DNA of 46,949 nucleotides from Gemmataceae bacterium (GCA_022616435.1 JAKEET010000026.1:1-46949); one strand, 5' to 3'; shown: positions 6,836-16,460, numbered from the stretch's first letter. The notes: generated by a model from the letters alone, not told the origin. Translations and numbers: made by a program.

Positions 6836-9097
6836 TCACGCCTCGTTCCGCCGCTCCGCACGGGCCACTTCGACGTACGGCTTGCGGTATAGCCACCACA
6901 GCAGCGCCAGGGCCGCCGCCAGGAACACGCCGCAGACGTACGGGGCCCACGTCAGCAAGGGAGCGGGTTCCAGGTATCTCTTGATGGGCACGCTCAAGAG
7001 CAGCGCCCCGTTGTACAGCAGATGGAAGAACATCGCCGGCAGCACGCTGCGGCCGCGCACCGTCAACAGTCCCAGCACCACCCCCAGGAAGAACGCCGGC
7101 AGGAACTGGAAAACGTTCATGTGAAAGAGGGCGAACAGAAAACTGCAGAGAAAGATCGCGGTCCGCGGCCGAAAGCGCTTCTGCAGCCCCGTCAGCAAAA
7201 AGCCGCGAAACACCAGCTCCTCGCACACCGCCGGCAACAACGCGAACGCGACGAAGTACGGCAGCACGTCGCCGGAGCTCAGGCTGTCGCCTTCGATCAA
7301 GGCGCGCAGCGATTGCACGAGCGGCTGGCGGTCTTCGAGCAGCTTGCTGAGATTTTCAAACGTCGAGAAGACGGTCACGGCGAGCCCGGCGATCGGCGGC
7401 AACAAGAGCACGGCCAGCACCGCCGCCAGCAGGAGTTCGCGGCCGGTGGGGACGCGCAGGGCCAGGCTGGCGCGCGGTTCGGTGTTCAGCACCAGCGTCA
7501 TGAACAGCACCGGGGCCGCCACGAACGCCACGAGATCGATGCTCGCGTACACGGTGACCGACAGGTGATGGCCCATGCCCATCGCCAGCCAGCGGAGCGC
7601 CAGGATGATGCCGAAGCCGAAGAACGCTTGACCCGTGGTCGTCGTCGGCTCCTTGTCGCGCAGCAGGTGCCGCAGCCACAGGCGCACATCGACGCGCTCG
7701 GCTTCGCGGAACAAGACCTCCTCGCGCTGGAATTGCTCGATCGCCCAGCGCAGCGCCAGCCAACTGTAGAGCGCGATCGGCGCCAGGACGGGAATGAAAT
7801 ACAGCCACGGAACCTGGTCGAGCGCCGACGCGGTCATCAAGCGTTGCATCAACAGGGCCACGCCGGTGACCGGCACGAGACTGTAGAAGGGATTCAATTC
7901 GACGCCGGGCGCGAGTGTCAGGAAGATCAGCGGCATCGTCACCAGGAACAGCGGCATCAGGTAATGTTGACCTTCCTTCGAGCTGCGCGCGTAGGCGCCG
8001 ATCGCCAGGCTGACGGCGCTGAACAGCGCCGACAAGGGGAGCGACAGGACCACGCACCACCAGAGCGCGGCCAGCGGCAGCGCGCCCTGGGGCATGAGCT
8101 CGCCGCTGAATTGCCAGGTGGTCATGCCCATGCTGACCAGGTTCAAGAGCGCCGAGGCGGCGCTGAACACCCAGATGGTCAAGAACTTGCCGACCACGAT
8201 CTCGGCGCGGCCCGCCGGCGTGATCAGCAGCGTCTCCATGGTGCCGCGCTCTTTCTCGCCGGCGCACAGGTCGACCGCCGGATACAACGCCCCCGCCAGC
8301 GACCACATCACCAGCATGAACGGGAACATGCGCACGACCAGGTCGACGATGGTCTCCGGTCGTTGCAGGGGAACTTGCGGCTCCTGGATGTCAAACGGAT
8401 CGATGACGTCGGGATTCAAACCTTTGCGGAGCAAGCGGACCTGGCGGAGCTCGTTCTTCCAGCTCTCCAAGAGGGGCCGCAGCCGTTGCGTCGCTTGCTT
8501 TGAATAATCGTCGTTGGGCCGCGACAGAAGCTGCAAAGCAGGGCGGGACGGCGACCCGGCAATCGTCGAGCCGGCGAGCTGAGCGAAGAATTCTCGGGGC
8601 GCGCGCAGGATGACGTCGACCCGGCGCTGCGCCAGCGCCTCGGTGTCGGCCGGCGGCAGCCAGGCGATCTTGAGCCTGGCCTGCGCCATGCGCACGTTGG
8701 ACTCGGCGGCGGGCAGGGCGGCATCGAAGGTCGTGAACTGGCCGTCGCGGAGCAGCAGTGGATAATCGAGGCGATGGTGGCCGGCTTGCGCGAGGGCCGC
8801 CGCCGCGATCCAGGCGTCCGAGGAGATCGGCGTCGCGGCCAGCCAGGCCAGCCCGGGCACGGGGCTGAGACCAGCGGAATCCGGGTCCCGCACCGGGAAA
8901 TCGCGCGAATCGTCGAGGGCGACGATGCCGATCGTGCTGGGGCGTTGCGCGAACCCGAACGCGAACTGCAACACCACGAAGCCGAGGACCGGGTAGAGCA
9001 GCAGCGGCAGCACGGCGATCATGAACAGGGTGCGGCGGTCGCGGAGCTGATCGCGCAGGTCGCGCAGCCAAATCAGGCGGATGATCGACCAGCGCAT
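6836..9097 (-). CDS. ABC-2 type permease fused to CPBP intramembrane protease domain
   Basis: The product is 753 aa. The first two thirds resemble a NatB-type ABC-2 permease: a cytoplasmic basic start, a membrane helix at about 25-47, a large extracytoplasmic domain, then a block of helices (AGEKERGTMETLLITPAGR is a typical ABC-2 loop before them). The last third is a CPBP (CAAX-protease-like) membrane domain with the glutamate pair Glu626-Glu627 in CEELVFRG (EExxxR), then FHMNVFQF and HLLYN as the histidine motifs. NatB-type permeases export ions or drugs with an ATPase partner; no ATP-binding subunit gene lies in this window. The ATG at 9097 is one base after the ispD stop, indicating coupled translation. 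The permease-protease fusion is known in related bacteria, but its substrate is not known to me. Confidence 0.85.
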   Translation of the reverse strand: MRWSIIRLIWLRDLRDQLRDRRTLFMIAVLPLLLYPVLGFVVLQFAFGFAQRPSTIGIVALDDSRDFPVRDPDSAGLSPVPGLAWLAATPISSDAWIAAAALAQAGHHRLDYPLLLRDGQFTTFDAALPAAESNVRMAQARLKIAWLPPADTEALAQRRVDVILRAPREFFAQLAGSTIAGSPSRPALQLLSRPNDDYSKQATQRLRPLLESWKNELRQVRLLRKGLNPDVIDPFDIQEPQVPLQRPETIVDLVVRMFPFMLVMWSLAGALYPAVDLCAGEKERGTMETLLITPAGRAEIVVGKFLTIWVFSAASALLNLVSMGMTTWQFSGELMPQGALPLAALWWCVVLSLPLSALFSAVSLAIGAYARSSKEGQHYLMPLFLVTMPLIFLTLAPGVELNPFYSLVPVTGVALLMQRLMTASALDQVPWLYFIPVLAPIALYSWLALRWAIEQFQREEVLFREAERVDVRLWLRHLLRDKEPTTTTGQAFFGFGIILALRWLAMGMGHHLSVTVYASIDLVAFVAAPVLFMTLVLNTEPRASLALRVPTGRELLLAAVLAVLLLPPIAGLAVTVFSTFENLSKLLEDRQPLVQSLRALIEGDSLSSGDVLPYFVAFALLPAVCEELVFRGFLLTGLQKRFRPRTAIFLCSFLFALFHMNVFQFLPAFFLGVVLGLLTVRGRSVLPAMFFHLLYNGALLLSVPIKRYLEPAPLLTWAPYVCGVFLAAALALLWWLYRKPYVEVARAERRNEA

Positions 9098-9098
9098 G

Positions 9099-9857
9099 TC
9101 ATTTCAGCCCGCGGCCGCCCCACATCTCTTCTTCGGCGAACGGATGGGCCGGACCGCTCGGCTTGGGCTTGGGAAGCGCCTTGAGAATCGCCTCCGCCAG
9201 GATCAGGTCGTGACGGGCCGTGATCTTGATGTTGGTGGCGGCGCCCTCGACCACGTGGACCGGATGCCCGGCGGCTTCCACGAGCTGCGCGTCATCGGTG
9301 ATGTCCCTGCCCAGCTTGGCCCGCTGGGCGTAGGCCTCGACCAGCCAAGCGCGGCGAAACACCTGCGGCGTCTGCGCCAGCCACAGCCCCTTCCGTGCCA
9401 CCGTGGCTTGCACCTGGCGCTGGTCGTTGACTTGCTTGACCGTATCGGCGACGGGCAGCGCCAAGAGCGCCGCCCCGGTTTTCTCGGCCTGGGCGAAGAC
9501 GCCGGCGATCAAGCCCTCGGTGATGCACGGCCGCACCGCGTCGTGGACGGCGATGAAATCCACCTCGGGCTTGACCAGCTCCAGCGCGTTGGCGATGGAC
9601 TCGAAGCGCTCGGCCCCGCCGTTGGCGATCTGCACGTTCATGAACGCCAGGTTGGCGCCGAAGCGGCGCCGGAACATCTCCTGATCGTCCGGCGCGATCA
9701 CGATGATGCACTGGGCCACTTCCGGCCGATTGACGAATTGCTCCACCGCGCGCAGCCACACGGCGCGGCCGTCGAGATTGACAAACGGCTTCTTTTCCTT
9801 GTCCTTGAAGCGCGCCGATTTTCCGGCGGCGGGCAGGATGACGGCGAAGCTGGCCAT
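9099..9857 (-). CDS. ispD: 2-C-methyl-D-erythritol 4-phosphate cytidylyltransferase
   Basis: The product is 252 aa, close to the usual 230-240. It transfers CMP from CTP to methylerythritol phosphate, the third step of the MEP isoprenoid pathway, in the cytosol. Visible motifs are the nucleotide-binding LPAAGKSARF with the following KKPF, GGAERFESIANAL, VHDAVRPC, and DDAQLVE with NIKIT near the C-terminus. The start is the ATG at 9857 with GGAG 8 nt upstream; a longer frame exists but adds no family sequence. It precedes the permease-CPBP gene by one base. The C-terminal 20 residues, Pro/Lys-rich, extend past the family end. No other MEP gene is present in the window. Confidence 0.9.
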   Translation of the reverse strand: MASFAVILPAAGKSARFKDKEKKPFVNLDGRAVWLRAVEQFVNRPEVAQCIIVIAPDDQEMFRRRFGANLAFMNVQIANGGAERFESIANALELVKPEVDFIAVHDAVRPCITEGLIAGVFAQAEKTGAALLALPVADTVKQVNDQRQVQATVARKGLWLAQTPQVFRRAWLVEAYAQRAKLGRDITDDAQLVEAAGHPVHVVEGAATNIKITARHDLILAEAILKALPKPKPSGPAHPFAEEEMWGGRGLK

Positions 9858-9911
9858 GGAACGACTCCAGCGGAACTGGCGCGGCAAACTCGGATGCCGC
9901 AGTCGCTGGGA

Positions 9912-10241
9912 CTATCCTATGGCGCGGCCGGTCCAGGCCGCCAGCTTTTGCCGCACGGTTTCGGTTTGCGTCAGCAGCACGCGCAGCAGGTCTTCGCTGA
10001 TCCGCAACTCGGATTCAATGGCATCGACCCACCGGGTGATGTCCGTAGCCTTGTTCGCCAGTCCCGCATGCCGATCGGCGTGCTCCTGCAGGAGCGCAGG
10101 ATAGGCGGATGCGCGTTCGGATGGCGCGGCATTCGCGGGCAGAGCGGCGGCCTTCGCCAGGCTCTGCTGCACGCCTTCCAACGATTCGGCGAAGCGGTTG
10201 AGGAGGTCTTCCCAGTCTTCCGGAAGCGGGGTATCGGGCAT
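9912..10241 (-). CDS. Small hypothetical coiled-coil protein
   Basis: A 109-aa soluble, strongly helical protein with acidic ends and heptad-like spacing of Leu and Ala (for example LLNRFAESLEGVQQSLAKAA and RISEDLLRVLLTQTETVRQKLAAW). There is no signal peptide or membrane segment. The ATG at 10241 has AAAGGAGA upstream at good spacing, which supports real translation. It is 54 bp before ispD on the same strand and may be its cotranscribed leader gene. I do not recognise a family; the helical pattern suggests a structural or partner-binding role. Confidence 0.6.
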   Translation of the reverse strand: MPDTPLPEDWEDLLNRFAESLEGVQQSLAKAAALPANAAPSERASAYPALLQEHADRHAGLANKATDITRWVDAIESELRISEDLLRVLLTQTETVRQKLAAWTGRAIG

Positions 10242-10396
10242 GGCCTTGTCTCCTTTGTGCAGCTTGCCAGGGTCCGTGCCGAGAAATGGCGGGCGGCTTG
10301 TACTCGAAAGCGCGGCCGGACGCCAGCGCAGTTTGCAAGAATCGCGAATTGCTCTTGCGTTCGCCGAACGAGCGGCTATATTCCGCGGTCCAATCG

Positions 10397-10505
10397 AAGG
10401 CTGAGAGTTTGGGAAAAAAGGGGACAGGCACCGGCCTCGTCTCCCGAATTGCTGAGTTTGTCGAGGGCTGACCGGTGCCAGTCCCCTTTTTTCACAAAGG
10501 CTGAG
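10397..10505. repeat. GGGGACAGGCACC palindromic element, copy A, with flanking direct repeats
   Basis: Inverted arms of 27 bases (10408-10434 and 10472-10498) carry A-tracts and GGGGACAGGCACCGG facing CCGGTGCCAGTCCCC. The 37-base loop contains CCTCGTCTCCC and TCGAGG, which can pair with each other. AAGGCTGAG occurs just outside each arm, at 10397-10405 and 10497-10505, like a target-site duplication. Copies B (17422-17523) and C (31427-31508) share arms and loop. The spacer 10242-10560 holds nothing else that I can support except the ribosome binding site of the next gene. Confidence 0.8.
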
Positions 10506-10560
10506 CAGTGGGGGTCGGCCTTCAGCGCATCCATCCGCCCGACGTCAACGGAGGTCAGCC

Positions 10561-11325
10561 GTGTTCGTCGCTTGTTCCACGCTGTGCTTCGCGCGCCATC
10601 CCCTGGATCGAGCCTTGCGGATCATCAACGAGCTCGAATTCAGCAAAGTCGATATCGCGATCCACGAGCAAGGATCGTATCTGAAGCCGTCCGAGGTGCT
10701 CGACGACTTGCAGCTCGCGATGTTGCGCATCCGCATCGGTCCGAGCCTGAGCCCGGCCGCCTTCGACATCGAGATCGAAACGCCGACGGCCGATGAGTAC
10801 GTCAGCCAGCTGCGGGCCATTTGCCGGCTGGCGCGGCAGTCGGCCGTGTCGATCTTGACGATCCCGGCCGCCTCCAACCGCTCGAGCTTCGACTTGGAGA
10901 TCCTGCGGCTGCGGGAGCTGGTACATCTCGTCGAAACGGAAGGGTTGATCCTGACCGTGGCCACGCGCGCCGGCACGTTGACCGAAACGCCGGCCCTGGC
11001 GGTTGAATTATGCGAACGCGTGCCGGGCTTGGGATTGACCCTGGACCCGAGCCACTTCATCAACGGCCCGCACCAAGGCGCCCCGTTCGACGAGGTGTTT
11101 CCGTACGTGCGGCACGTTCACCTGCGCGACACCGGCCGCGCTGCCGGCAAGTTCCAGGTGCGCGTCGGCCAGGGCGAGGTCGAGTACGGCCGCATCATTT
11201 CGCAGCTCGAGCGCTGCCGCTACGATCGTTTGCTGACGGTGGCCATCCACGACGTCGCCGACGCGCCGTTCGTGATGGAATCGGAAGTGCGGAAGTTGAA
11301 GTATTTGCTGGAGAGCCTGGTGTGA
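10561..11325 (+). CDS. Sugar phosphate isomerase/epimerase-like TIM-barrel protein
   Basis: The product is 254 aa of the AP-endonuclease-2/xylose-isomerase-like TIM-barrel superfamily. Visible barrel features include FSKVDIAIHE early on, LGLTLDPSHFIN (Asp and His ligand positions) and VRHVHLRDTG followed by GQGEVEYGRI, the usual late metal-site segments. Members isomerise or epimerise sugars or act on hydroxy acids with a divalent metal; the substrate cannot be read from sequence. The start is a GTG at 10561, with CGGAGG 7 nt upstream. It is a single gene facing the Uma2 gene, with only 16 bp between the two stops. Confidence 0.8.
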   Translation: MFVACSTLCFARHPLDRALRIINELEFSKVDIAIHEQGSYLKPSEVLDDLQLAMLRIRIGPSLSPAAFDIEIETPTADEYVSQLRAICRLARQSAVSILTIPAASNRSSFDLEILRLRELVHLVETEGLILTVATRAGTLTETPALAVELCERVPGLGLTLDPSHFINGPHQGAPFDEVFPYVRHVHLRDTGRAAGKFQVRVGQGEVEYGRIISQLERCRYDRLLTVAIHDVADAPFVMESEVRKLKYLLESLV

Positions 11326-11341
11326 CAGTCTCGCTTTGATC

Positions 11342-12004
11342 CTAACGGGTTTCCAACGAGAACACCGGATTGCCACGCTTGTCGGTTGCCTTGGACAAGT
11401 GAAAGGAAGCATCGAACACGCCTGATTTCAACCAGCCGCCCGGCTTTCGGACCGGCTGATAGCCCTTGGCGCCGCGGCGGAAGATGTCGAAGTCGCAGCG
11501 CTCGCCGCGGCCATCGACCAGCCAATACTCCGCGATGCTCGCTCGCCAGTACAGGGTCATCAGGTCGGCCATGTCCTTTTTCACCGAGCTCGTGCTGACG
11601 ACTTCGAGCACCATGTCCGGCGTTCCTTCGAGCTCGACGAAACCGTCTTCTTCGCCTTCAATGAGCAAGACGCGCCGTGTATCGAACGATTCGTCCGACA
11701 CGTAAACGCCATCTGGTTTCGATGTCAGCTCCGCCTCACTGTGACTTAGCAGCACGCCGTCGGGGAAGTAGGTTCCGCCGAGCCGCTTGGCGAGCCCGGT
11801 CAACACATACGCGAATTCGTTCTTCACCTGATTGTGGGAGAACACCTGCTCTTTGCTCATGTCCACCCACTTTTCTCCCCGGAGATAGCAGACGCGCGCT
11901 TTCTCGGGAAACTCCTCGGAGCGGGCCCAGCGACGAAAGGAATCGTGGTCCGTCACCCACTCCGGGATTGAAACCGATTCGCGATCCACCACGAAGGTGT
12001 TCAT
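11342..12004 (-). CDS. Uma2 family (DUF820) PD-(D/E)XK nuclease-like protein
   Basis: The product is 220 aa. It shows the Uma2/DUF820 restriction-endonuclease-like core: KWVDMS and [12 protein letters not shown] at the start, KPDGVYVSD (the Asp of the nuclease core), PDMVLEVVS (Glu-x-Val strand) and EYWLVD. The family is highly expanded in planctomycetes and cyanobacteria, and its cellular role is not established. The start codon overlaps the stop of the upstream sigma54 activator in ATGA, so the two are translationally coupled. The C-terminal 40 residues ([11 protein letters not shown]) are outside the core. A second Uma2 gene is at 36597-37277 but is not closely similar. Confidence 0.85.
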   Translation of the reverse strand: MNTFVVDRESVSIPEWVTDHDSFRRWARSEEFPEKARVCYLRGEKWVDMSKEQVFSHNQVKNEFAYVLTGLAKRLGGTYFPDGVLLSHSEAELTSKPDGVYVSDESFDTRRVLLIEGEEDGFVELEGTPDMVLEVVSTSSVKKDMADLMTLYWRASIAEYWLVDGRGERCDFDIFRRGAKGYQPVRKPGGWLKSGVFDASFHLSKATDKRGNPVFSLETR

Positions 12005-13971
12005 GCCGGCTCTCCGCGGCGCAGTTGATAGGCCTTGATCTTGCGGTCGAGCGTCGAGCGCTCGATGGCCAGGATGCTCGCCGCCTGGCTTTTGTTCCAG
12101 TCGGTGTGTTCCAGCGTCTTGAGGATGTGGCGTTTTTCCAGCTCTTCCAGGCTGATCGGTTGGAAGCGATCGGACACGGTCAGGGGCGCCGGACCGCCCA
12201 GCTCCAGCGACGACAGCCAGATGTCGGCGGCGTCGAGCAACGGGCCCTGGCCGAGGGCCACGGCGCGCTCGACGACGTTGCGCAGCTCGCGGACGTTGCC
12301 GGGCCAATGATACTGGGCCATCTTCTGCATGGCGGCCGGCGTGAAGCCGCGGATCTTGCGTCCCGTCTCGCGGACGAAGCGCTTGAGGAAGTGCTCCGCC
12401 AGCACGGGGATGTCGTCGGCCCGGTCGCGCAACGGCGGCACCCGCATCTCGATCACCTGCAACCGGAAGAACAGATCGCGGCGAAACTTCCCTTCCTGGA
12501 GCGCCTGTTCCAGCGGTTGATTGGTGGCCGCCACCACGCGGACGTCCACCTTGATCGGTGTGCTGCCGCCGACGCGCTCGAACGGGTGTCCTTCGAGGAT
12601 GCGCAGCAGTTTCGCCTGCGTGTTGACCGCCATCTCGCCGATCTCGTCGAGAAAGATCGTGCCGTGGTGGGCAGCCTCGAACTTGCCGATCTTCTTCTCG
12701 GTGGCGCCGGTGAACGCCCCCTTTTCGTGGCCGAATAGCTCGCTTTCGAGCAGCGTTTCGGTGATGGCGGCGCAGTTGAGGCACACGAACGGTCCGGTCT
12801 TGCGCGGACTGGAATAATGGATGGCCCGCGCCACCAGCTCCTTGCCCACGCCCGATTCGCCGCGAATCAGCACCGTGGCGTTGGTCGGCGCCACGCGGGC
12901 AATCTGCTCCTCCAGGGCGTCGATGGCCTGGCTGGCGCCGACCAACTCGCTTTCGACGCGCAACTGGTCGCGCAGCACCTGGTTCTCTTGCGTCAGCGAT
13001 TCGCGCTGCTGGAGCTGCGTGCTGACGATGCCGAGCTGCTTGGCGACGGCGACCGTGAACTCCAGGTCCTCGCCGCTGAGCGCCTTGTGCGGGTCGGTGC
13101 AGTACAGGTGGATGAGCCCCAGCACCTTGTTGTTGAACAGCACCGGAGCGCAGATCAAGCTCGTGGCCCCCAGGTCGGTGATGCTTTCGCGTTGCCGCAG
13201 GTAGCGGTCCCGGGCCACGTCCTCGGCCAGGATCGCCTCGCGGCTGGCCCGGACTTCGTTGCTCACGAACTCCGACACCGGCGAGTAGCTGCGAATGCTC
13301 GGATCGCGATGCCGGTGGGCGGTCACCTCCAGGTCGCGGCCTTCCTTGAGCGTGAGGATGGCGCCGACCTCGGCCGGCACTGCTTCGAGCAGGCCGTCGA
13401 GCACGACGTGGATCAGGTCCTCGTACGTCGTGGCCGAGCCCATGTCGAGGGCGAGGCGGTAGAGCAGGGCGAGGTCGCGGCTCAGGCTGCGGCGCAGCAG
13501 CTCGCCGTCCTTGGGGGCCGGCGTCTGTTCGCTCACCTCCACGTCGGCGGGCATCGGCGTCAAGAACCGGGTCTGGCCGAGGCGCTTCTTGATCGACAGC
13601 GATTCCGACGACGACGACGGCACCGGCAGCGACGGCAGCTCGTCGAGCCGATCGACGTAGACCAGCGCAGTGCGGCCCAGTTGAATCTGATCGCCGGAGA
13701 CCAGCTCCCATTCGGCTTCGAGGGGCTTGCTGTTGACGCGGGTGCCGTTGAGACTCTTGAGGTCGCGGACACGCCACTTGTTGTCGGCGAAGCTCAGCTC
13801 GGCGTGCTCGCGGCTGCACAGCTCATCTTTGAGGACGATGCGGTTGGTGTTGGCGCGGCCCATGGTGAAGCGTTGGCCGGCCTGGAGTGGGAAGACATCG
13901 CCATAGCCGTCGTCACGACGCAATACGAGGTAAGGACCGGAACCGGGAGCGACCATGAAGCGGCCCGCCAT
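12001..13971 (-). CDS. FHA-GAF-AAA+ sigma54-dependent transcriptional activator
   Basis: The product is 656 aa. An FHA domain (about 15-115) has [18 protein letters not shown] and [10 protein letters not shown], the phosphothreonine-binding signatures. A GAF domain (about 165-325) follows. The central AAA+ domain has Walker A GESGVGKE (residues 371-378), the sigma54 contact loop GAFTGA (418-423), the Walker B segment [11 protein letters not shown] and [16 protein letters not shown] Fis-type helix-turn-helix (about 618-648, [22 protein letters not shown]) ends it. With GAFTGA intact, it should open promoters with sigma54 RNA polymerase, probably gated by a Ser/Thr-kinase-phosphorylated partner through FHA. 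The start could be ATG 13971 or ATG 13956. It overlaps the following Uma2 gene by 4 bp. Confidence 0.9.
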   Translation of the reverse strand: MAGRFMVAPGSGPYLVLRRDDGYGDVFPLQAGQRFTMGRANTNRIVLKDELCSREHAELSFADNKWRVRDLKSLNGTRVNSKPLEAEWELVSGDQIQLGRTALVYVDRLDELPSLPVPSSSSESLSIKKRLGQTRFLTPMPADVEVSEQTPAPKDGELLRRSLSRDLALLYRLALDMGSATTYEDLIHVVLDGLLEAVPAEVGAILTLKEGRDLEVTAHRHRDPSIRSYSPVSEFVSNEVRASREAILAEDVARDRYLRQRESITDLGATSLICAPVLFNNKVLGLIHLYCTDPHKALSGEDLEFTVAVAKQLGIVSTQLQQRESLTQENQVLRDQLRVESELVGASQAIDALEEQIARVAPTNATVLIRGESGVGKELVARAIHYSSPRKTGPFVCLNCAAITETLLESELFGHEKGAFTGATEKKIGKFEAAHHGTIFLDEIGEMAVNTQAKLLRILEGHPFERVGGSTPIKVDVRVVAATNQPLEQALQEGKFRRDLFFRLQVIEMRVPPLRDRADDIPVLAEHFLKRFVRETGRKIRGFTPAAMQKMAQYHWPGNVRELRNVVERAVALGQGPLLDAADIWLSSLELGGPAPLTVSDRFQPISLEELEKRHILKTLEHTDWNKSQAASILAIERSTLDRKIKAYQLRRGEPA

Positions 13972-14081
13972 GAAACCGGAGGATGCCCCTCAATGTACCG
14001 GGCAAGTCGCTGGCTGGGAAGGGAGAAACGAAGCGCCTGGCGGGCGCGGCCAGCACCGGCGCCGGGCTGCGTCAGCAACGC

Positions 14082-16202
14082 TCATTTGCGTCGGCTCTTG
14101 CCTGGGTTGCCGCTGCCCGAACGCGGCGCCGCGAAGCTGCGCCCGGGACTGCCGCGCGACGGCGCGGACACGCGCGGCGGGCTGACCCGCGGCGCCGGAC
14201 TGGAGCTGCGCGGCGCGGGCCGTGGCGCTGCCCGGGGCGCTGCCCGGGGCGCCGACGGCGCGCTCCGCGGCGGATTGAAACTCCGCGGCGCCGGCGACGA
14301 AAATTTCGCCCGCGGCGCCGGCGCCTTCGCCTTGGGGGCGGGATTACTGAATTTCGGGCCGGTATTGATGCGCGGCGCCGGCGATGAGGACTTCACCTTC
14401 GGCGCCGCGTTCACCTTGGGCAATGCGGGCGCCTGGTTGCTTCGAGCCGGAGAGCGGAAATTGACGCTCGACTTCGCCTTCGGCGGCGTGTTGACCTTCG
14501 GCGCGCTATTGATCTTCGGCGCGTTGAACTTCGGCTGCGGCTGCGCCTTGTTCTGCTGGATCCGCGGCAGCGGCGACGGATCGAGGTTGCGCGGTTTGTT
14601 GATCACGGGCGCCTTGGGCGCACCCGCCTTGGGCTTCACCGGCGGAGTGGTGTCGATCACCCGCGGCGTGATTCCTTTCTTGGCCGCATACGGGTTCGTG
14701 CCCTTGGGCACGTTGTTCCCCGCCGCCGGATTGCTCTTCGCCGGCTTGCCTTTCGGCAAATTGCCCTTCGGTGTGGCGAACGTCGGCCCGGCCGGGCCCT
14801 TGCGATCGTTGTCGCTTCCCGGCCGCGCCAGCTTGGCGTCCGACTTCTTCTTGGACCCCACGTCGTTGCCCCGCGCCCCCGGCCCCGTCGGCGCCGCCGT
14901 CTTGGGCCGCACGGTCTCGGTTCCGCGGACCAGCGGCGGCAGCTTGAACGTTTCCTTCGCCCTGGGCGCCGTCCGGGTCACGCCGCTCACCTTCTTGGCG
15001 GCTGCCAGCTTGGCGCGCGCCTGGGCAATGGTCTGCGTCCGGGCGCTGGCGGCCTTCTGCACCGCCGCTTGCGGGGCCGTCAGCTTGACCAGATTCACGT
15101 TCTTGTTGACCGCCTTGGCCTGCTTCAACGACGCCACCACGCGCGGCTGATTGTTCGCCAACCCTTTGTTTTTCGCGAAGTTCCGTTGCTCGGCCCACGT
15201 CCGCGGTGGACCGTGGCGGCGGCCGTCGTGGCGGTCGCGATACAGCTCGCGCTGCCGCCCGTGCCAGTCGTGATCATGACGATGGTGATGCCAGCGGTGA
15301 TGCGCGAACAGCGAATGATAGCGGCCGTGCCCGTCGAACCAGGGCCGGTAGCCCAGACCATGGTACCGCGGCCCGTAATAGTTCCCGAAGTGGAAATGGA
15401 AGAACCCATGGTGCGTGAAGCACGAGTCAAAGAACAAGCCAAGGCTGACCACGTGCGACGGCCGCCAGTACCAACCGGGCGTGTGCCAGTACGGCCGATC
15501 GAAGTGCACCGGCGCGAACAACAGGCCGCGGTCTTCCCAGGGATAATCGGAATAACCGTCGCAGAAAAGATAGCCGTTCGGCGTCCAGATGTAGCGAGCG
15601 GCGACCCACACGCGGTCGGCACGCAGCGGCGACCAGTAACCCGGCCGCCAGACCCATTGCGGCTCACGATACAGCCACGTGCCTGGAACCCAGAAGGTGT
15701 CATCGCTGGCCGCCGGGACACTTGGCTCGACCTGCAGCGGCGCCGGCGGCTCCGGCGTGTACTGTAGCTCGTCTTGCTGCTCGGCTGCCCAGAACCCCGG
15801 CACCCAGCGCCAACCTTCCTCGGTCTCAACCCATGAGCCGGGAACCCACTGCCGGCCTACCGGAACATTCCGATAGCCGCCGGACACCCACAGAAACTCA
15901 TTCTGTTCCGGGTCCCACGCCCAGTAGCCGGGGACATACTGCATATTCTCGCCTTCCGGCCGTTCCTCCGGCGGTTCCTCGGGAATGGGCGCCGGCGGCT
16001 GCTTGGGAATCGCCTGCCCCGGCTCGGGTCGGATGCCGTCGGGCTGGGCAAACGCCTCGTGAACCGGGCCGCGCGTGCGGATTTCGATGCCATCGGGGAT
16101 GGCATCGTCATCATCGTCAAAATCCTGGGCCGGCGCCGTGCCGAGAAAAGCGAGCAGGAAGAGACTTCCGCCTCCCGTGGCGAATCGGAGGAAGGCTTTC
16201 AT
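14082..16202 (-). CDS. Secreted YXWXPGXW-repeat protein with His-rich middle and basic low-complexity tail
   Basis: The product is 706 aa in three parts. A signal peptide (about 1-25) is followed by an acidic patch (FDDDDDAIPD). Residues about 85-260 carry at least five aromatic repeats of YXWXPGXW type (YVPGYWAW, WVPGSWVE, WVPGFWAA, WVPGTWLY, WRPGYWSP). Residues about 270-350 are very rich in His, Trp, Tyr and Arg (HHRWHHHRHDHDW). From about 350 onward the chain is Lys/Arg/Ala/Pro-rich and repetitive (SPAPR, NAPK, PAPRA units), predicted disordered and strongly cationic. It is probably an envelope or surface protein; metal binding by the His block and binding of DNA or polyanions by the tail are inference. 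It precedes the sigma54 activator gene by 110 bp on the same strand. Confidence 0.8.
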   Translation of the reverse strand: MKAFLRFATGGGSLFLLAFLGTAPAQDFDDDDDAIPDGIEIRTRGPVHEAFAQPDGIRPEPGQAIPKQPPAPIPEEPPEERPEGENMQYVPGYWAWDPEQNEFLWVSGGYRNVPVGRQWVPGSWVETEEGWRWVPGFWAAEQQDELQYTPEPPAPLQVEPSVPAASDDTFWVPGTWLYREPQWVWRPGYWSPLRADRVWVAARYIWTPNGYLFCDGYSDYPWEDRGLLFAPVHFDRPYWHTPGWYWRPSHVVSLGLFFDSCFTHHGFFHFHFGNYYGPRYHGLGYRPWFDGHGRYHSLFAHHRWHHHRHDHDWHGRQRELYRDRHDGRRHGPPRTWAEQRNFAKNKGLANNQPRVVASLKQAKAVNKNVNLVKLTAPQAAVQKAASARTQTIAQARAKLAAAKKVSGVTRTAPRAKETFKLPPLVRGTETVRPKTAAPTGPGARGNDVGSKKKSDAKLARPGSDNDRKGPAGPTFATPKGNLPKGKPAKSNPAAGNNVPKGTNPYAAKKGITPRVIDTTPPVKPKAGAPKAPVINKPRNLDPSPLPRIQQNKAQPQPKFNAPKINSAPKVNTPPKAKSSVNFRSPARSNQAPALPKVNAAPKVKSSSPAPRINTGPKFSNPAPKAKAPAPRAKFSSPAPRSFNPPRSAPSAPRAAPRAAPRPAPRSSSPAPRVSPPRVSAPSRGSPGRSFAAPRSGSGNPGKSRRK

Positions 16203-16413
16203 GTGGGTGGGACCTCGCTGTGGCAGCAGGTTCTACGTTCATTATTGGGGTGGGAGGTACGTTATTACAACGCGCTGGCTGGGGAAACTTGCGCCGCGTG
16301 CATCAGAGCCGGCCACACCTGACACCTGATCTGCATGGTTCAATCCCGGGTAGCAATCCGCTTGCGATGGCGCGCAAATCAATCGTCGTCGCAACTGACA
16401 ACTGATCAAGGAG

Positions 16414-16460
<47 letters not shown>

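Noticed and set aside
12817..15150. 777-aa open frame on the plus strand
   Set aside because: It is antisense to the FHA regulator and YXWXPGXW genes; GC-rich codon bias keeps it open and it shows no domain.
16321..16350. tRNA-like T-arm (GGTTCAATCCCGGG)
   Set aside because: The stem has a mismatch and no D-arm, anticodon arm or acceptor can be built around it.
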